Assembly (NCBI RefSeq): GCF_003002815.1
Contig: NZ_PVTF01000018.1
Span: 62,001 to 126,000, forward strand
Direction of reading: 5' to 3'
DNA from: Umezawaea tangerina
Lineage (GTDB): Bacteria; Actinomycetota; Actinomycetes; Mycobacteriales; Pseudonocardiaceae
Length of the DNA stretch: 64,000 nt
Positions 46,905 to 57,282 of the stretch are shown here, in pieces. The notes beneath the pieces are model-generated. The model ran no database searches, was not told the DNA's origin, and worked only from the letters and a program-made list of their open reading frames with translations. How positions within the stretch are numbered: position 1 is the first letter of the stretch; every line of letters begins with the position of its first letter. The translations under genes and the position numbers were made by a program.

Positions 46905-47204
46905 CTATGCGTCGGAACGACGTCTTCCCGCCAAGCCGCCCGCGACGAGGAGCACGGCGCCGCCCACCACCACCGGGAGCGCCCACCCCAACCGCTCGCT
47001 CCGCAGCCGTCCGCAGATCCCGACGAACGCCGGGTCGATCTTCTCGACCTCCGCCGGGTCGAAGCCCATGCCGATGCTGTTGCCGCAGGACACGGCCGAA
47101 CCGCTGGGGGTGTCCGACGACATCGGCAGGAACAGGATCAGGAGACCGGACAGCAGGAATGCGAGACCAATCACCAACGTGACCGTCCTCAGCGCCATGA
47201 ACAT
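46905..47204 (-). CDS. Small two-helix membrane protein
   Basis: The 99-residue product (start at the ATG at 47204, or 47198) has membrane helices at about 6-27 and 76-93 flanking an extracytoplasmic loop with two Cys (SAVSCGNSIG and FVGICGRLR) that could form a disulfide. A basic RRRSDA tail ends it. No family recognised. A longer frame to 47315 has poor support. Confidence 0.7.
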   Translation of the reverse strand: MFMALRTVTLVIGLAFLLSGLLILFLPMSSDTPSGSAVSCGNSIGMGFDPAEVEKIDPAFVGICGRLRSERLGWALPVVVGGAVLLVAGGLAGRRRSDA

Positions 47205-47356
47205 GAAGTTACGTCCGATTTGGACTCGCGTACAGAGTCCGAACGGCCCATGTTGATCAACTCGGCCGATGGCGGTTTTCTCCCCCTTCGGCCGCTGTTC
47301 CGGGGACTTTTTCACAACTAGCTTCCGCTGAGGACCGACGACGGGAGCCCCGAGGC

Positions 47357-48538
47357 ATGAAACTCGACATCTTCAACGAGATCCAGGACCCGCGGCCGTG
47401 GGCGGAAGGCCATGAGCACCAACGCATCGCCCAGGCCATCGAGCAGGCGGAGTTAGCCGACGAGACGGGGTACGGGTGCTGGTGGCAGGTCGAGCACCAC
47501 GGCGCCGAGGAGTTCAGCCTGTCGTCCGCGCCGGAGATGCTGCTGGCCGCGCTCTCCCAGCGCACCACGAACATCCGGCTCGGCCACTCCGCCGTCCTCG
47601 CCCCGTCCCGCTTCAACCACCCGTTGCGCATCGCCGAGCGCGCGGCGTGGCTCGACCACCTCAGCGGCGGCCGCGTCGAACTGGGCCTCACCCGCTCGAC
47701 CACACCGGAATGGCGGCTGTTCAACACCGACCCCGCTGACGTACGCCCGCAGACCGCCGAGGCGTTCGACATGATCCCGCGCATGTGGACGGAGGACCGC
47801 TTCTCCCACTCCAGCACCAACTTCCGGATCTCCGACGTTCCGGTAGTCCCCAAGCCGTACCAGAAACCCCACCCACCCCTCTGGCAGGCCGCCACCAGCC
47901 CCGGCTCGTTCGAGGACGCGGGCAGGCGCGGCGTCGGCGTCCTCGGCACCACCATCTGGGAGTCCTTGGAACGCGTCGCCCGCATGGTCGACCTGTACCG
48001 CACCGCGGCCGCCGCCTGCACCGCGCCCGCGGGCGCGTTCGTCAACAACCAGGTCGCGTTCTTCACGTTCGTGCACTGCGCCGAGACCGACCAGGAGGCC
48101 ATGCGCAACGGCGCCGCCGCGGCCGCCGCCTGGTACACCGTCCGCGCCCTCACGTTCTTCGAGGCCGCTGACGCGTTCGTCACCGAGTTGGATCGTCAGA
48201 AGGCGGTGCTGGCGGCGCCTGATGGTGGTGGGCTCACCGGTGAGTTCCTGCGTGCGGAGGCTGCGGCGGCGTCTGCCGGGCCGAACGACGCGCAGTTGGT
48301 GATCGGTCGGATCATCCAGGGCGAGGAGGTGCCGGAGGAGGAGGTTTTCGAGGCGCTGAACGCGCAGGACTCGTTGATCGTGGGGAGTCCGGAGACGTGC
48401 CGGAAGAAGCTGCGGGTGTACGAGGAGCTGGGGATTGACCGGCTGATGAGCTTCCACCAGGTGGGGGCTTTGCCGCACGAGAAGGTGATGGGGTCGATCC
48501 GGTTGTTCGGGTCTTTGATTTCGGAGTTCGACCGGTAG
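47357..48538 (+). CDS. Luciferase-like (LLM) flavin monooxygenase
   Basis: The 393-residue bacterial-luciferase-fold protein starts MKLDIFNEIQDPRPW and has WWQVEHHGAEEF, NIRLGHSAVLAP, GGRVELGLTRST and a C-terminal SPETCRKKLRVYEELGIDRL. It is typical of FMN-dependent LLM monooxygenases of secondary metabolism or alkane/sulfonate-type oxidation. Third codon positions change sharply around 48185, from mostly C before to mostly G/T after, giving the gene a mosaic look. Substrate unknown. Confidence 0.88.
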   Translation: MKLDIFNEIQDPRPWAEGHEHQRIAQAIEQAELADETGYGCWWQVEHHGAEEFSLSSAPEMLLAALSQRTTNIRLGHSAVLAPSRFNHPLRIAERAAWLDHLSGGRVELGLTRSTTPEWRLFNTDPADVRPQTAEAFDMIPRMWTEDRFSHSSTNFRISDVPVVPKPYQKPHPPLWQAATSPGSFEDAGRRGVGVLGTTIWESLERVARMVDLYRTAAAACTAPAGAFVNNQVAFFTFVHCAETDQEAMRNGAAAAAAWYTVRALTFFEAADAFVTELDRQKAVLAAPDGGGLTGEFLRAEAAAASAGPNDAQLVIGRIIQGEEVPEEEVFEALNAQDSLIVGSPETCRKKLRVYEELGIDRLMSFHQVGALPHEKVMGSIRLFGSLISEFDR

Positions 48539-48622
48539 GGGTGGTGTGCCGGCTGATCGTGGTGATCGGCGCCTGTCGCTGACCGTGGTCAATCGGCGGG
48601 GATCGCATCCGCCGTGTGCGGT

Positions 48623-48738
48623 GCGGCCGGCTTGACTTGGGGCCCCTTTTTTGGGCTTCGTCGGGCGAAAAAGGGCAGGTGGTAGAGCCTGCCCGCCGAC
48701 TCATTGTAAGCCCAAAAACCCCAAGTCAAGCCGGCCGC
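48623..48738. repeat. MITE-like 116-bp element with 20-bp perfect terminal inverted repeats
   Basis: GCGGCCGGCTTGACTTGGGG at 48623-48642 is the exact inverse of 48719-48738. Inside, TTGGGCTT (48651-48658) mirrors AAGCCCAA (48708-48715), and GGGCAGG (48673-48679) mirrors CCTGCCC (48688-48694). The whole element can fold into one long hairpin. It encodes nothing. No clear target-site duplication is visible. It lies between the LLM gene and tRNA-Val. Confidence 0.85.
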
Positions 48739-48903
48739 TGGCGGACGAGTGTGCTCGCTTCCAGCGTCGTCGGGCCTGCGCATGAACGGACGAGTGCCGC
48801 TGCTCCAGCGTCGTTGGCGGTCGTTTGTTGGGCGTTTGCTTTCAGCGCTGTTAGCCGGCCGCTTTCAGCTTTTGTTGGGGGTTTGTTCGGTGCCGTTGTT
48901 GGT

Positions 48904-48974
48904 GGGCGCGGCAGGGTTCGAACCTGCGACCGCTCGGGTGTAAACCGAGTGCTCTTCCGCTGAGCTACGCGCCC
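48904..48974 (-). tRNA. tRNA-Val (anticodon TAC)
   Basis: The minus strand folds as a full cloverleaf of 71 nt: acceptor GGGCGCG/CGCGCCC, D-arm GCTC/GAGC, anticodon stem CTCGG/CCGAG with loop TTTACAC (anticodon UAC, reading GUA valine codons), and T-arm GCAGG-TTCGAAC-CCTGC. The 3' CCA is not encoded. The mature 5' end is one base beyond the ahpE stop codon. Confidence 0.96.
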
Positions 48975-48975
48975 T

Positions 48976-49440
48976 CTAGGCCGTCAACGCGGCAACAGCA
49001 TGCTGCCATGCCGTCTGGTCCCTGGGTTCGCCGGGTTCGTTCACCTCGGCGTAGCGGATGGTTCCGTGGGGGTCCACGAGGAAGGTGCCGCGGTTGGACA
49101 TGCCGTTGGTGGGGTTGAAGGTGCCGTAGGACTTGGCGACGGCGCCGTGGGGCCAGAAGTCGGACAGCAGGGGGAAGCGGTAGCCCTGGGCGCGGGACCA
49201 CGCCTTGAGGCTGTAGGGGGTGTCGACGGAGATGGCGAGGACCGCCACGTCGGCCTTCTCGTAGCGGTCCAGGTCGGTCTGGAGGGCGTCCAGCTCGGCC
49301 TGGCAGGTGCCGCTGAAGGCGAACGGGTAGAACACCAGCAGCACCGGGCGCACGCCTCGGTACCGGGACAGCGACACCTGTTGGCGGTTGCTGTCCCGGA
49401 GGGTGAAGTCCGGGGCTTGGGAACCCTCGTCCGGCAGCAC
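48976..49440 (-). CDS. ahpE: Peroxiredoxin of the AhpE/BCP type
   Basis: The 154-residue thiol peroxidase has the peroxidatic Cys in FYPFAFSGTCQAELDAL (Cys about 47; P-x-x-x-S/T-x-x-C). There is no clear resolving Cys, so it is 1-Cys type as in AhpE. It reduces hydroperoxides and peroxynitrite. The GTG at 49440 has GGGGGA upstream. In M. tuberculosis ahpE (Rv2238c) is also followed by the DUF3052 homologue and aceE. The stop is one base from the tRNA-Val gene on the same strand. Confidence 0.92.
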   Translation of the reverse strand: MLPDEGSQAPDFTLRDSNRQQVSLSRYRGVRPVLLVFYPFAFSGTCQAELDALQTDLDRYEKADVAVLAISVDTPYSLKAWSRAQGYRFPLLSDFWPHGAVAKSYGTFNPTNGMSNRGTFLVDPHGTIRYAEVNEPGEPRDQTAWQHAVAALTA

Positions 49441-49512
49441 TTCGGAGTTCCCCCGGTCGGGCGACCGGCACGGGTCCCCGTACGTCCCGGGGAACCCGTG
49501 CTCAGTCTCGGA

Positions 49513-49944
49513 TCAGCGCTTGACCTTCGCCGAACTGGGACGCACGAGCCTCGTGCCCGACCAGTCCTCGGCGACGGTGATGTTGGACGTCTGGGACAGC
49601 CCAGCGGTCGGCACCGCCTCGGCGATCTCACTCGGCTCGACGTGTCCAGGGCGTCCGGTCTTGGGCGTCAGCACCCACACCACGCCGTTCTCGGCCAGCG
49701 GCCCGGTCGCGTTGATCAGGTCGTCGACCAGATCCCCGTCCCCGTCCCGCCACCACAACAGGACCACGTCCACGACATCGTCGGCCTCATCGTCGAGGAG
49801 ATCGCTGCCGATCCGCTCCTCGATGGCGGCACGAACGTCGTCGTCAACGTCCTCGTCCCAGCCGATCTCCTGAACTGCCTGGCCCGGTGCAATCCCGAGC
49901 TTGTCGGCGACACCGCCCTTGTCGGCGTCTCCCGCGGCGACCAC
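49513..49944 (-). CDS. DUF3052 protein
   Basis: The 143-residue acidic protein (VVAAGDADKGGVADKLGIAP) contains WDEDVDDDVRAAIEERIG, VVDVVLLWWRDGDGDLVD and VWVLTPKTGRPGHVEPSEIAEA, the hallmark core of actinobacterial DUF3052 (Rv2239c). The GTG at 49944 with AGGAG eight bases upstream is chosen over longer frames. Function unknown. It lies between ahpE and aceE, divergent from the latter. Confidence 0.9.
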   Translation of the reverse strand: MVAAGDADKGGVADKLGIAPGQAVQEIGWDEDVDDDVRAAIEERIGSDLLDDEADDVVDVVLLWWRDGDGDLVDDLINATGPLAENGVVWVLTPKTGRPGHVEPSEIAEAVPTAGLSQTSNITVAEDWSGTRLVRPSSAKVKR

Positions 49945-50286
49945 GGCTTCCACTCCTCCAACTACGCAAGAGCGGCAGTCGACTCGACTGCCGCGCGATG
50001 TATCAACACCTGTCGCGGCTAGCGAACACTGATAGACGGCCTCCGCGCAACCGTTGACCTCATGACACGCCGCAATCCGACCCCCCTGAACTGTCACCCG
50101 ACAGGATGACGCACACTGAACACACCTCATACCGCGCGCGCGAGGGACACGATCCAGAACTACTGGTCGGTAGGGGGTCCTCTGGGGTGTCCCACGGGCG
50201 CCGATGAGGAATCATGGACAGGTAGACCGCCTGAACCCGCAGTGAACGCCGGCAGCAGCCGGCAGCAACCCTGGCGAGGAGAACCC

Positions 50287-53052
<2,766 letters not shown>

Positions 53053-53062
53053 GCACCGAGGT

Positions 53063-53100
53063 CCACGAGGGGAGTCCCGTTCGCGGGGCTCCCCTCGTGG
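53063..53100. terminator. Bidirectional terminator between aceE and ribM
   Basis: CCACGAGGGGAG at 53063-53074 pairs with CTCCCCTCGTGG at 53089-53100, with CCC/GGG pairing inside. It separates the convergent stops at 53052 and 53105. Confidence 0.85.
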
Positions 53101-53104
53101 CGCG

Positions 53105-53728
53105 TCAGGCGGCCGCCTCGACGGCGGTGCGCTTGGCGGCGCGGTTCCAGTCGAGCCAGCCGCGGATGACCAGGACGGCGAACACGGTGTAGATCAGGGC
53201 GCTGAAGTAGAGACCGGACTGGATCTGCAGGGGCACGCCGATGGCGTCGACGACGAGCCAGACGATCCAGAACTCGACGAGGCCGAGCCCTTGGAGGGCG
53301 AAGGCGAGGACGGTGCCGACGAAGATAGCGGCGTCCGGCCACGGGGCCCACGAGGCGTGCAGGGCGTCCAGCGCCAGGGCGAACGCGGTGGTGCCGACGA
53401 CGAAGGCTGCGGCGACGGCGAGGCGTTCGCGGGTCGAGCCCTTGCGGACGACGACGCCGAACACGGGGTCGCGCCTGCGCAGCCAGGCGTACCAGCCGTA
53501 GAACGCGATGAGGCCGACGACGACCTGCCTGATCGCGAGACCGCCGAGGTGGGCGGACAGGTAGACGGTGAACAGCAGCGCGACCGACGCCAGCTGCACC
53601 GGCCACGTCCAGAGGGACCTCCGCTGCGCCAGGAACACCACGGCCAGGGCGAACAGCTGGCCGAAGAACTCCGCGTAGGCGATCTTCTGCCCCAGAACGG
53701 TGAAACCCTGCTCCAGCAACACGTGCAC
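53105..53728 (-). CDS. ribM: Riboflavin transporter RibM (PnuC/PnuX family)
   Basis: The 207-residue membrane protein has about seven helices and PnuC-family motifs AFYGWYAWLRRR and VEFWIVWLVVDAIGVPL. By PnuC membership alone it could carry nicotinamide riboside. The FMN riboswitch directly upstream and close resemblance to actinobacterial RibM/PnuX point to riboflavin uptake instead. The GTG at 53728 has GGAGG five bases upstream; a GTG at 53740 is an alternative. It would be shut off when FMN is plentiful. Confidence 0.9.
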   Translation of the reverse strand: MHVLLEQGFTVLGQKIAYAEFFGQLFALAVVFLAQRRSLWTWPVQLASVALLFTVYLSAHLGGLAIRQVVVGLIAFYGWYAWLRRRDPVFGVVVRKGSTRERLAVAAAFVVGTTAFALALDALHASWAPWPDAAIFVGTVLAFALQGLGLVEFWIVWLVVDAIGVPLQIQSGLYFSALIYTVFAVLVIRGWLDWNRAAKRTAVEAAA

Positions 53729-53804
53729 CGCGTCCTCCACATCCCCAGGGCGGTCCGGGGGCGTGGCGCGTCACCGGTGCGGCGGGCATGCCGGACACCG
53801 GTGG

Positions 53805-53933
53805 CGTGCGCGCCTCTCATCCGGACTCTCACCGTCGGCCCCGGAGTTCCACCGGGTCAACCGCGGGCCGTGGGGCACGCGGGTCGTGGGCTGTCACCAC
53901 CGGTTCGGACTTCCACCGACCCCGGAACGCACG
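53805..53933 (-). promoter_or_regulatory. FMN riboswitch (RFN element) controlling ribM
   Basis: On the minus strand the conserved RFN blocks appear in order. They are a GGGGTCGGTGGAAGTCC segment (near 53910-53925), ACCGGTGGTGACAGCCCACGA, a GGTGGAACTCCGG block, and GACGGTGAGAGTCCGGATGA followed by GAG (about 53811-53838). The closing stem P1 is CGTGCG (53928-53933 read in reverse) with CGCACG (53805-53810). The element ends about 75 nt before the ribM start. CACCGGTG repeats in that gap may form the switching hairpin. FMN binding should lower ribM expression. Confidence 0.93.
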
Positions 53934-54047
53934 TCTTCCACTTGCCAGAACATCGTCGCGCGGACGGGCTGTTCCGTCAGCGTTTGTGACGTGCGGCACT
54001 CGTCCGGAGTACATCGGCGGTTCACCTCGCCCCGCTGGCTTCCGGCC

Positions 54048-55328
54048 ATGGTCACCACCTCGCGAGCCCTGTTCGCCGTCCCCCTCCTGCTGCTGGTGCC
54101 GGCGCCACCCGCCGACGCGGCGGCTCCGGAGGTCGTCGTCCCGGTCGCGCAGACCCGCGCCTTCGTCGACGACCCGTCCGGCACCCCGGCGAACGCCGAC
54201 GCAGACGACCCCGCCGTCTGGGTGCACCCGACGCGGCCGGAGCGCACGGTCGTGCTCGGCACCCTCAAGGAGGGCGGGCTGGCCGCGTTCGACCTCCGAG
54301 GTCGCACCCTGGACACCTACCCGGCGCCCGCCGCGCCCGCGCCGGGGGCGAAACCGGGGCGGTACAACAACGTCGACGTGCTCGGCGGCGTCCGGGTCGG
54401 CGGTCGGGTGCGGGACCTGGCGTTCGTGAGCGACCGGGGCCGCGACCGGATCCGGGTGTACGAGGTCGACGGCCGCGGCTCGGCGGCGGGCTCGCGGGTG
54501 CTCGCCGACGTGACGGACCCCGGCGCGCGGCCGGTGTTCTCCGCCTCCGAGGCGGAGGTGGACGACCAGCGCAACGCCTACGGGCTGGCGGCGGGCGTCG
54601 ACCGGCGCACCGGCGCACCGCTGGTCCTGGCCAGCCGCCGCGGCGAGAGCCGGATCGCGCTGCTGCGCGTCGTGCCCGGCCCCGCCGGGTCGGTGGGCAA
54701 CGAGGTCGTGTCCACTGTGGACCTGCCGACGGGTTTCGTCATGCCGGACGGCTCGACGTGGACCCCGTGCGAGGACCCCGGCGACCGGCCGCAGGCCGAG
54801 GGGATGGTGGTCGACTCCCTCCACGGCGTCGCGTACGCGGCGCAGGAGGACGTCGGGATCTGGCGGATCCCGGTCCGCGCCGACGGTTTCGGGTCCCCCG
54901 AACTGATGGACGAGGTTCGCTCTTTCGGGGCACCCCAACGGTATGACGAGGCGGCCGAGGAATGCGTCACGGACGGGCCGGACCCCGGTTTCGGCGGCAG
55001 GTGGCTGAGCGCGGACGCCGAGGGCCTGACGATCGCGGAGGGCCCGGACGGCGGCGGCGAGCTGGTCGCCTCCAGCCAGGGCGACTCGCGGTTCGTGCGC
55101 TACGAGCGCACCGGGCGGCACCGCGTGCTGGGCGACTTCGTCGTGGGCGCGGGCCGCGGGCTGGACCCGGTGGAGCACTCCGACGGCGCGCAGGTCGTCA
55201 CGGCCGATCTCGGCCGCGGCTTCCGCGAGGGCATGCTGGTGCTCCACGACGGCGAGCGCGAGCCCACGGCGGGCGACCTGGCGACGACCGGTTTCCCCTA
55301 CGTCCGCTGGGGCGAGGTCATCCGCTGA
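54048..55328 (+). CDS. Secreted beta-propeller phytase
   Basis: The 426-residue protein starts with a signal peptide (MVTTSRALFAVPLLLLVPAP, cleavage near ADAAAP). It has the two beta-propeller phytase signatures: DADDPAVWVHP (about 51-61) and YNNVDVL (about 106-112). Calcium-binding acidic residues recur through the blades (for example SDRGRDRIRVYEVDG and EAEGLTI-like DAEGLTIAEG). Family enzymes release phosphate from Ca-phytate. It is divergent from ribM, with the FMN riboswitch between. The ATG has only a weak ribosome site. Confidence 0.9.
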   Translation: MVTTSRALFAVPLLLLVPAPPADAAAPEVVVPVAQTRAFVDDPSGTPANADADDPAVWVHPTRPERTVVLGTLKEGGLAAFDLRGRTLDTYPAPAAPAPGAKPGRYNNVDVLGGVRVGGRVRDLAFVSDRGRDRIRVYEVDGRGSAAGSRVLADVTDPGARPVFSASEAEVDDQRNAYGLAAGVDRRTGAPLVLASRRGESRIALLRVVPGPAGSVGNEVVSTVDLPTGFVMPDGSTWTPCEDPGDRPQAEGMVVDSLHGVAYAAQEDVGIWRIPVRADGFGSPELMDEVRSFGAPQRYDEAAEECVTDGPDPGFGGRWLSADAEGLTIAEGPDGGGELVASSQGDSRFVRYERTGRHRVLGDFVVGAGRGLDPVEHSDGAQVVTADLGRGFREGMLVLHDGEREPTAGDLATTGFPYVRWGEVIR

Positions 55329-55460
55329 TGGACACGGGTGATCTTGGGCGGGCTTTTACCCGAACGGGTGCCTACATGTCGGATTCCGGCCTACCCGTGA
55401 TCAGAGCGTTGCCAAACAGCGACCTTTGAATCTACGGACGTTGCTACGGTCCCCTGCGGT

Positions 55461-55478
55461 GTCACCCACAAGGGTGAC
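55461..55478. promoter_or_regulatory. Inverted repeat GTCACCC-ACAA-GGGTGAC in leader of sortase substrate
   Basis: A 7-bp perfect dyad lies 54 bp before the ATG at 55532. The surrounding 55400-55530 DNA is comparatively AT-rich and likely carries the promoter. It may be an operator or a leader hairpin. Confidence 0.45.
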
Positions 55479-55531
55479 TTGTTTGCATTTCGCGTTGCGT
55501 GACTTCGCAAGAAACCAGAGCGGGAGACCAC

Positions 55532-56158
55532 ATGCCAGGCAGAGTTCTCGGTGCGATCACGGTGACCGCGACGGCTGGTCTGACCTTGTTGGCACTGGCG
55601 ATCCCGGCTTCCGCGCACACGCCCACCTCGAAGGCCGAGTGCGTCGCGGACAAGGCCGTGGTGAGCGTGAAACTCGCGTCCTACGCCCGCAACGGCAACA
55701 CCGTCGTGGTCAAGGACGGCGAGACCGAACTGGTCAACACCTCGTTCGGCGACAACTACGAGAAGTCCTGGACGCGTGCCGGCGACGTCGCCCACACCTT
55801 CACCATCGCCGTGAAGGCCTCGGACGGCAACCAGTACAACTACTCCAAGACGCTCAAGGTCGAGGCGTGCGTGAAGCCCACCGCGCCGAGCACGACCACG
55901 ACCGTCTCGAAGCCCAGCACGCCGGCGGAGAGCACCCCGCCGTCCACCGAGGTGACCACCAGCACGACGGAGTCGTCCTCGGAGACCGTGCCCGTGACGT
56001 CCACCACCCCGGTCGGGAGCGGTGGCGGTGAGGGTGAGGCCACTCCGCCGCTGGCCTCCACCGGTGCTTCGCCCGGCTGGCTGCTGCTGTCGGGCCTCGG
56101 CCTCGTCGGCGCGGGTGCCGCGGCGCTGGTCGTGGTGCGCCGCAAGCGCGCCGCCTAG
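55532..56158 (+). CDS. LAXTG-anchored cell-wall surface protein (sortase substrate)
   Basis: The 208-residue protein has a signal peptide (about 1-28, ...IPASAHTPTS), a beta-rich domain of about 80 residues, and a Thr/Ser/Pro spacer. A class E sorting signal LASTG follows, then a membrane helix (PGWLLLSGLGLVGAGAAALVV) and an RRKRAA tail. Sortase E would join it to peptidoglycan. The ATG at 55532 has GGGAG at the right distance. Two strong terminators follow. Binding partner unknown. Confidence 0.9.
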   Translation: MPGRVLGAITVTATAGLTLLALAIPASAHTPTSKAECVADKAVVSVKLASYARNGNTVVVKDGETELVNTSFGDNYEKSWTRAGDVAHTFTIAVKASDGNQYNYSKTLKVEACVKPTAPSTTTTVSKPSTPAESTPPSTEVTTSTTESSSETVPVTSTTPVGSGGGEGEATPPLASTGASPGWLLLSGLGLVGAGAAALVVVRRKRAA

Positions 56159-56174
56159 TTCCACCGCACGACCC

Positions 56175-56212
56175 CGTCAGGGCGTCCCCGCACTCGCGGG
56201 GACGCCCTGACG
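56175..56212 (+). terminator. Terminator after the LAXTG gene
   Basis: A perfect 17-bp stem (CGTCAGGGCGTCCCCGC at 56175-56191, complement at 56196-56212) with an ACTC loop is followed by CTTTCCT. It starts 17 bp after the stop. Confidence 0.85.
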
Positions 56213-56232
56213 GCTTTCCTGTGCGCACAACG

Positions 56233-56273
56233 CCACGAGGGCCGTCCCCCGCGAAGCGGGACGGCCCTCGTGG
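56233..56273 (-). terminator. Terminator after the MscS-like gene
   Basis: CCACGAGGGCCGTCCC at 56233-56248 pairs with GGGACGGCCCTCGTGG at 56258-56273. It lies 13 bp beyond the minus-strand stop at 56287 and next to the terminator of the convergent gene. Confidence 0.85.
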
Positions 56274-56286
56274 CATCGCCGGGGAG

Positions 56287-57081
56287 CTACTCGCCGGGCG
56301 TGATGGGCATGCCCGCGGGCGGCGTCGGGGCGTCCGACGCCATCTGCTGCGCGGTCGCGTGGCGACGCGCGCCCGCCGAGACCGGCTCCTGCGAGCGGCG
56401 CGGCGCGGGGGCGGTGCGGGCCGCCTCGTCCTGCACGCGGGTCAGCCAGCCCTCCCAGCGCTGCTGCATGGGGCGGACCAGGCCGCCGCCGACGCCGATG
56501 ATGACGACACCGGCCACCGTGGCGAGCACGGCGATCAGCACCGGCATGGTCACCGAGACGGCGATGCCGAGCTGGTTGAGGGCCGCGATGACGCCCAGCG
56601 CCATGATGAAGCCGTAGGCAGCCGTGCCGAGCATCCGGGTGTACGAACGGCCGCCCAGGGCGCCGGTCACCAGGCCGCGGACGGCCTTGCCGATCGCCGA
56701 GGCGACGAGCACCAGCACCAGCGCGACCACGATGCGCGGCAGGTAGGCGATCACGTCGTTGAGCAGCTCGCTCACCGCGTTGCCGGTGCCGAACACGCCG
56801 AACGCCATCTGCAGCGCGATCAGCAGCACGAAGTAGTAGACGAGCTTGACGATGAGACCGGACGCGTCCACGGGCGACTGCGCCGTCATCGCGCCGAGGC
56901 CGGACCTCTCGACCAGGCGGTCGAAGCCGACGCGCTTCAGCAGGAAGCCGACCGCCTTCGACAGCGCCTTGGCGATGAACCAACCGACCACCATGACGAG
57001 CGCGAAGCCGAGCAGCTTCGGCACGAACGTGGCGATCATGGCCCAGGCCTGTCCAAGACCTTCGGTGATCTGGGAACCCAC
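56287..57081 (-). CDS. Mechanosensitive-channel-like membrane protein (conserved TM-helix family)
   Basis: The 264-residue protein has about five hydrophobic helices and two copies of the PF05552-type TM helix (VMVVGWFIAKALSKAVGFLLKRVG and LVLVLVASAIGKAVRGLVTGAL). The MscS beta domain is lacking. Its last 50 residues are hydrophilic. Relatives are small-conductance channel-like proteins; gating is unproven. The GTG at 57081 has TAGGAGGG upstream. Confidence 0.85.
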   Translation of the reverse strand: MGSQITEGLGQAWAMIATFVPKLLGFALVMVVGWFIAKALSKAVGFLLKRVGFDRLVERSGLGAMTAQSPVDASGLIVKLVYYFVLLIALQMAFGVFGTGNAVSELLNDVIAYLPRIVVALVLVLVASAIGKAVRGLVTGALGGRSYTRMLGTAAYGFIMALGVIAALNQLGIAVSVTMPVLIAVLATVAGVVIIGVGGGLVRPMQQRWEGWLTRVQDEAARTAPAPRRSQEPVSAGARRHATAQQMASDAPTPPAGMPITPGE

Positions 57082-57244
57082 GACGCCCTCCTAACTTTCT
57101 TCGTAGCTTGTCGACTGACCGGGAAATGGTTTCCCGAACGTTGACCACCCGGCAATTCGGCGCACGAGCACGAAAGGGTGACCGATTGGCGTTTCCCGCG
57201 GACTCCGTTCACAGTGGACGGACCGGTGGGGACCGGGGAGAGGG

Positions 57245-57278
57245 AACCGCCCGGCGCAGCAGCTCGCGCCGGGCGGTT
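57245..57278. terminator. Terminator after the tripeptidyl aminopeptidase gene
   Basis: AACCGCCCGGCGC at 57245-57257 pairs with GCGCCGGGCGGTT at 57266-57278. It lies just beyond the minus-strand stop at 57283. Confidence 0.75.
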
Positions 57279-57282
57279 TTCG

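Noticed and set aside
48904-48974. tRNA-Val as an integration (att) site for the neighbouring inverted repeat
   Set aside because: No integrase gene and no duplicated tRNA 3' fragment were seen; the inverted repeat ends do not match the tRNA.
53105-53740. Nicotinamide riboside transporter PnuC
   Set aside because: Same family, but the upstream FMN riboswitch and resemblance to RibM make riboflavin the better substrate.
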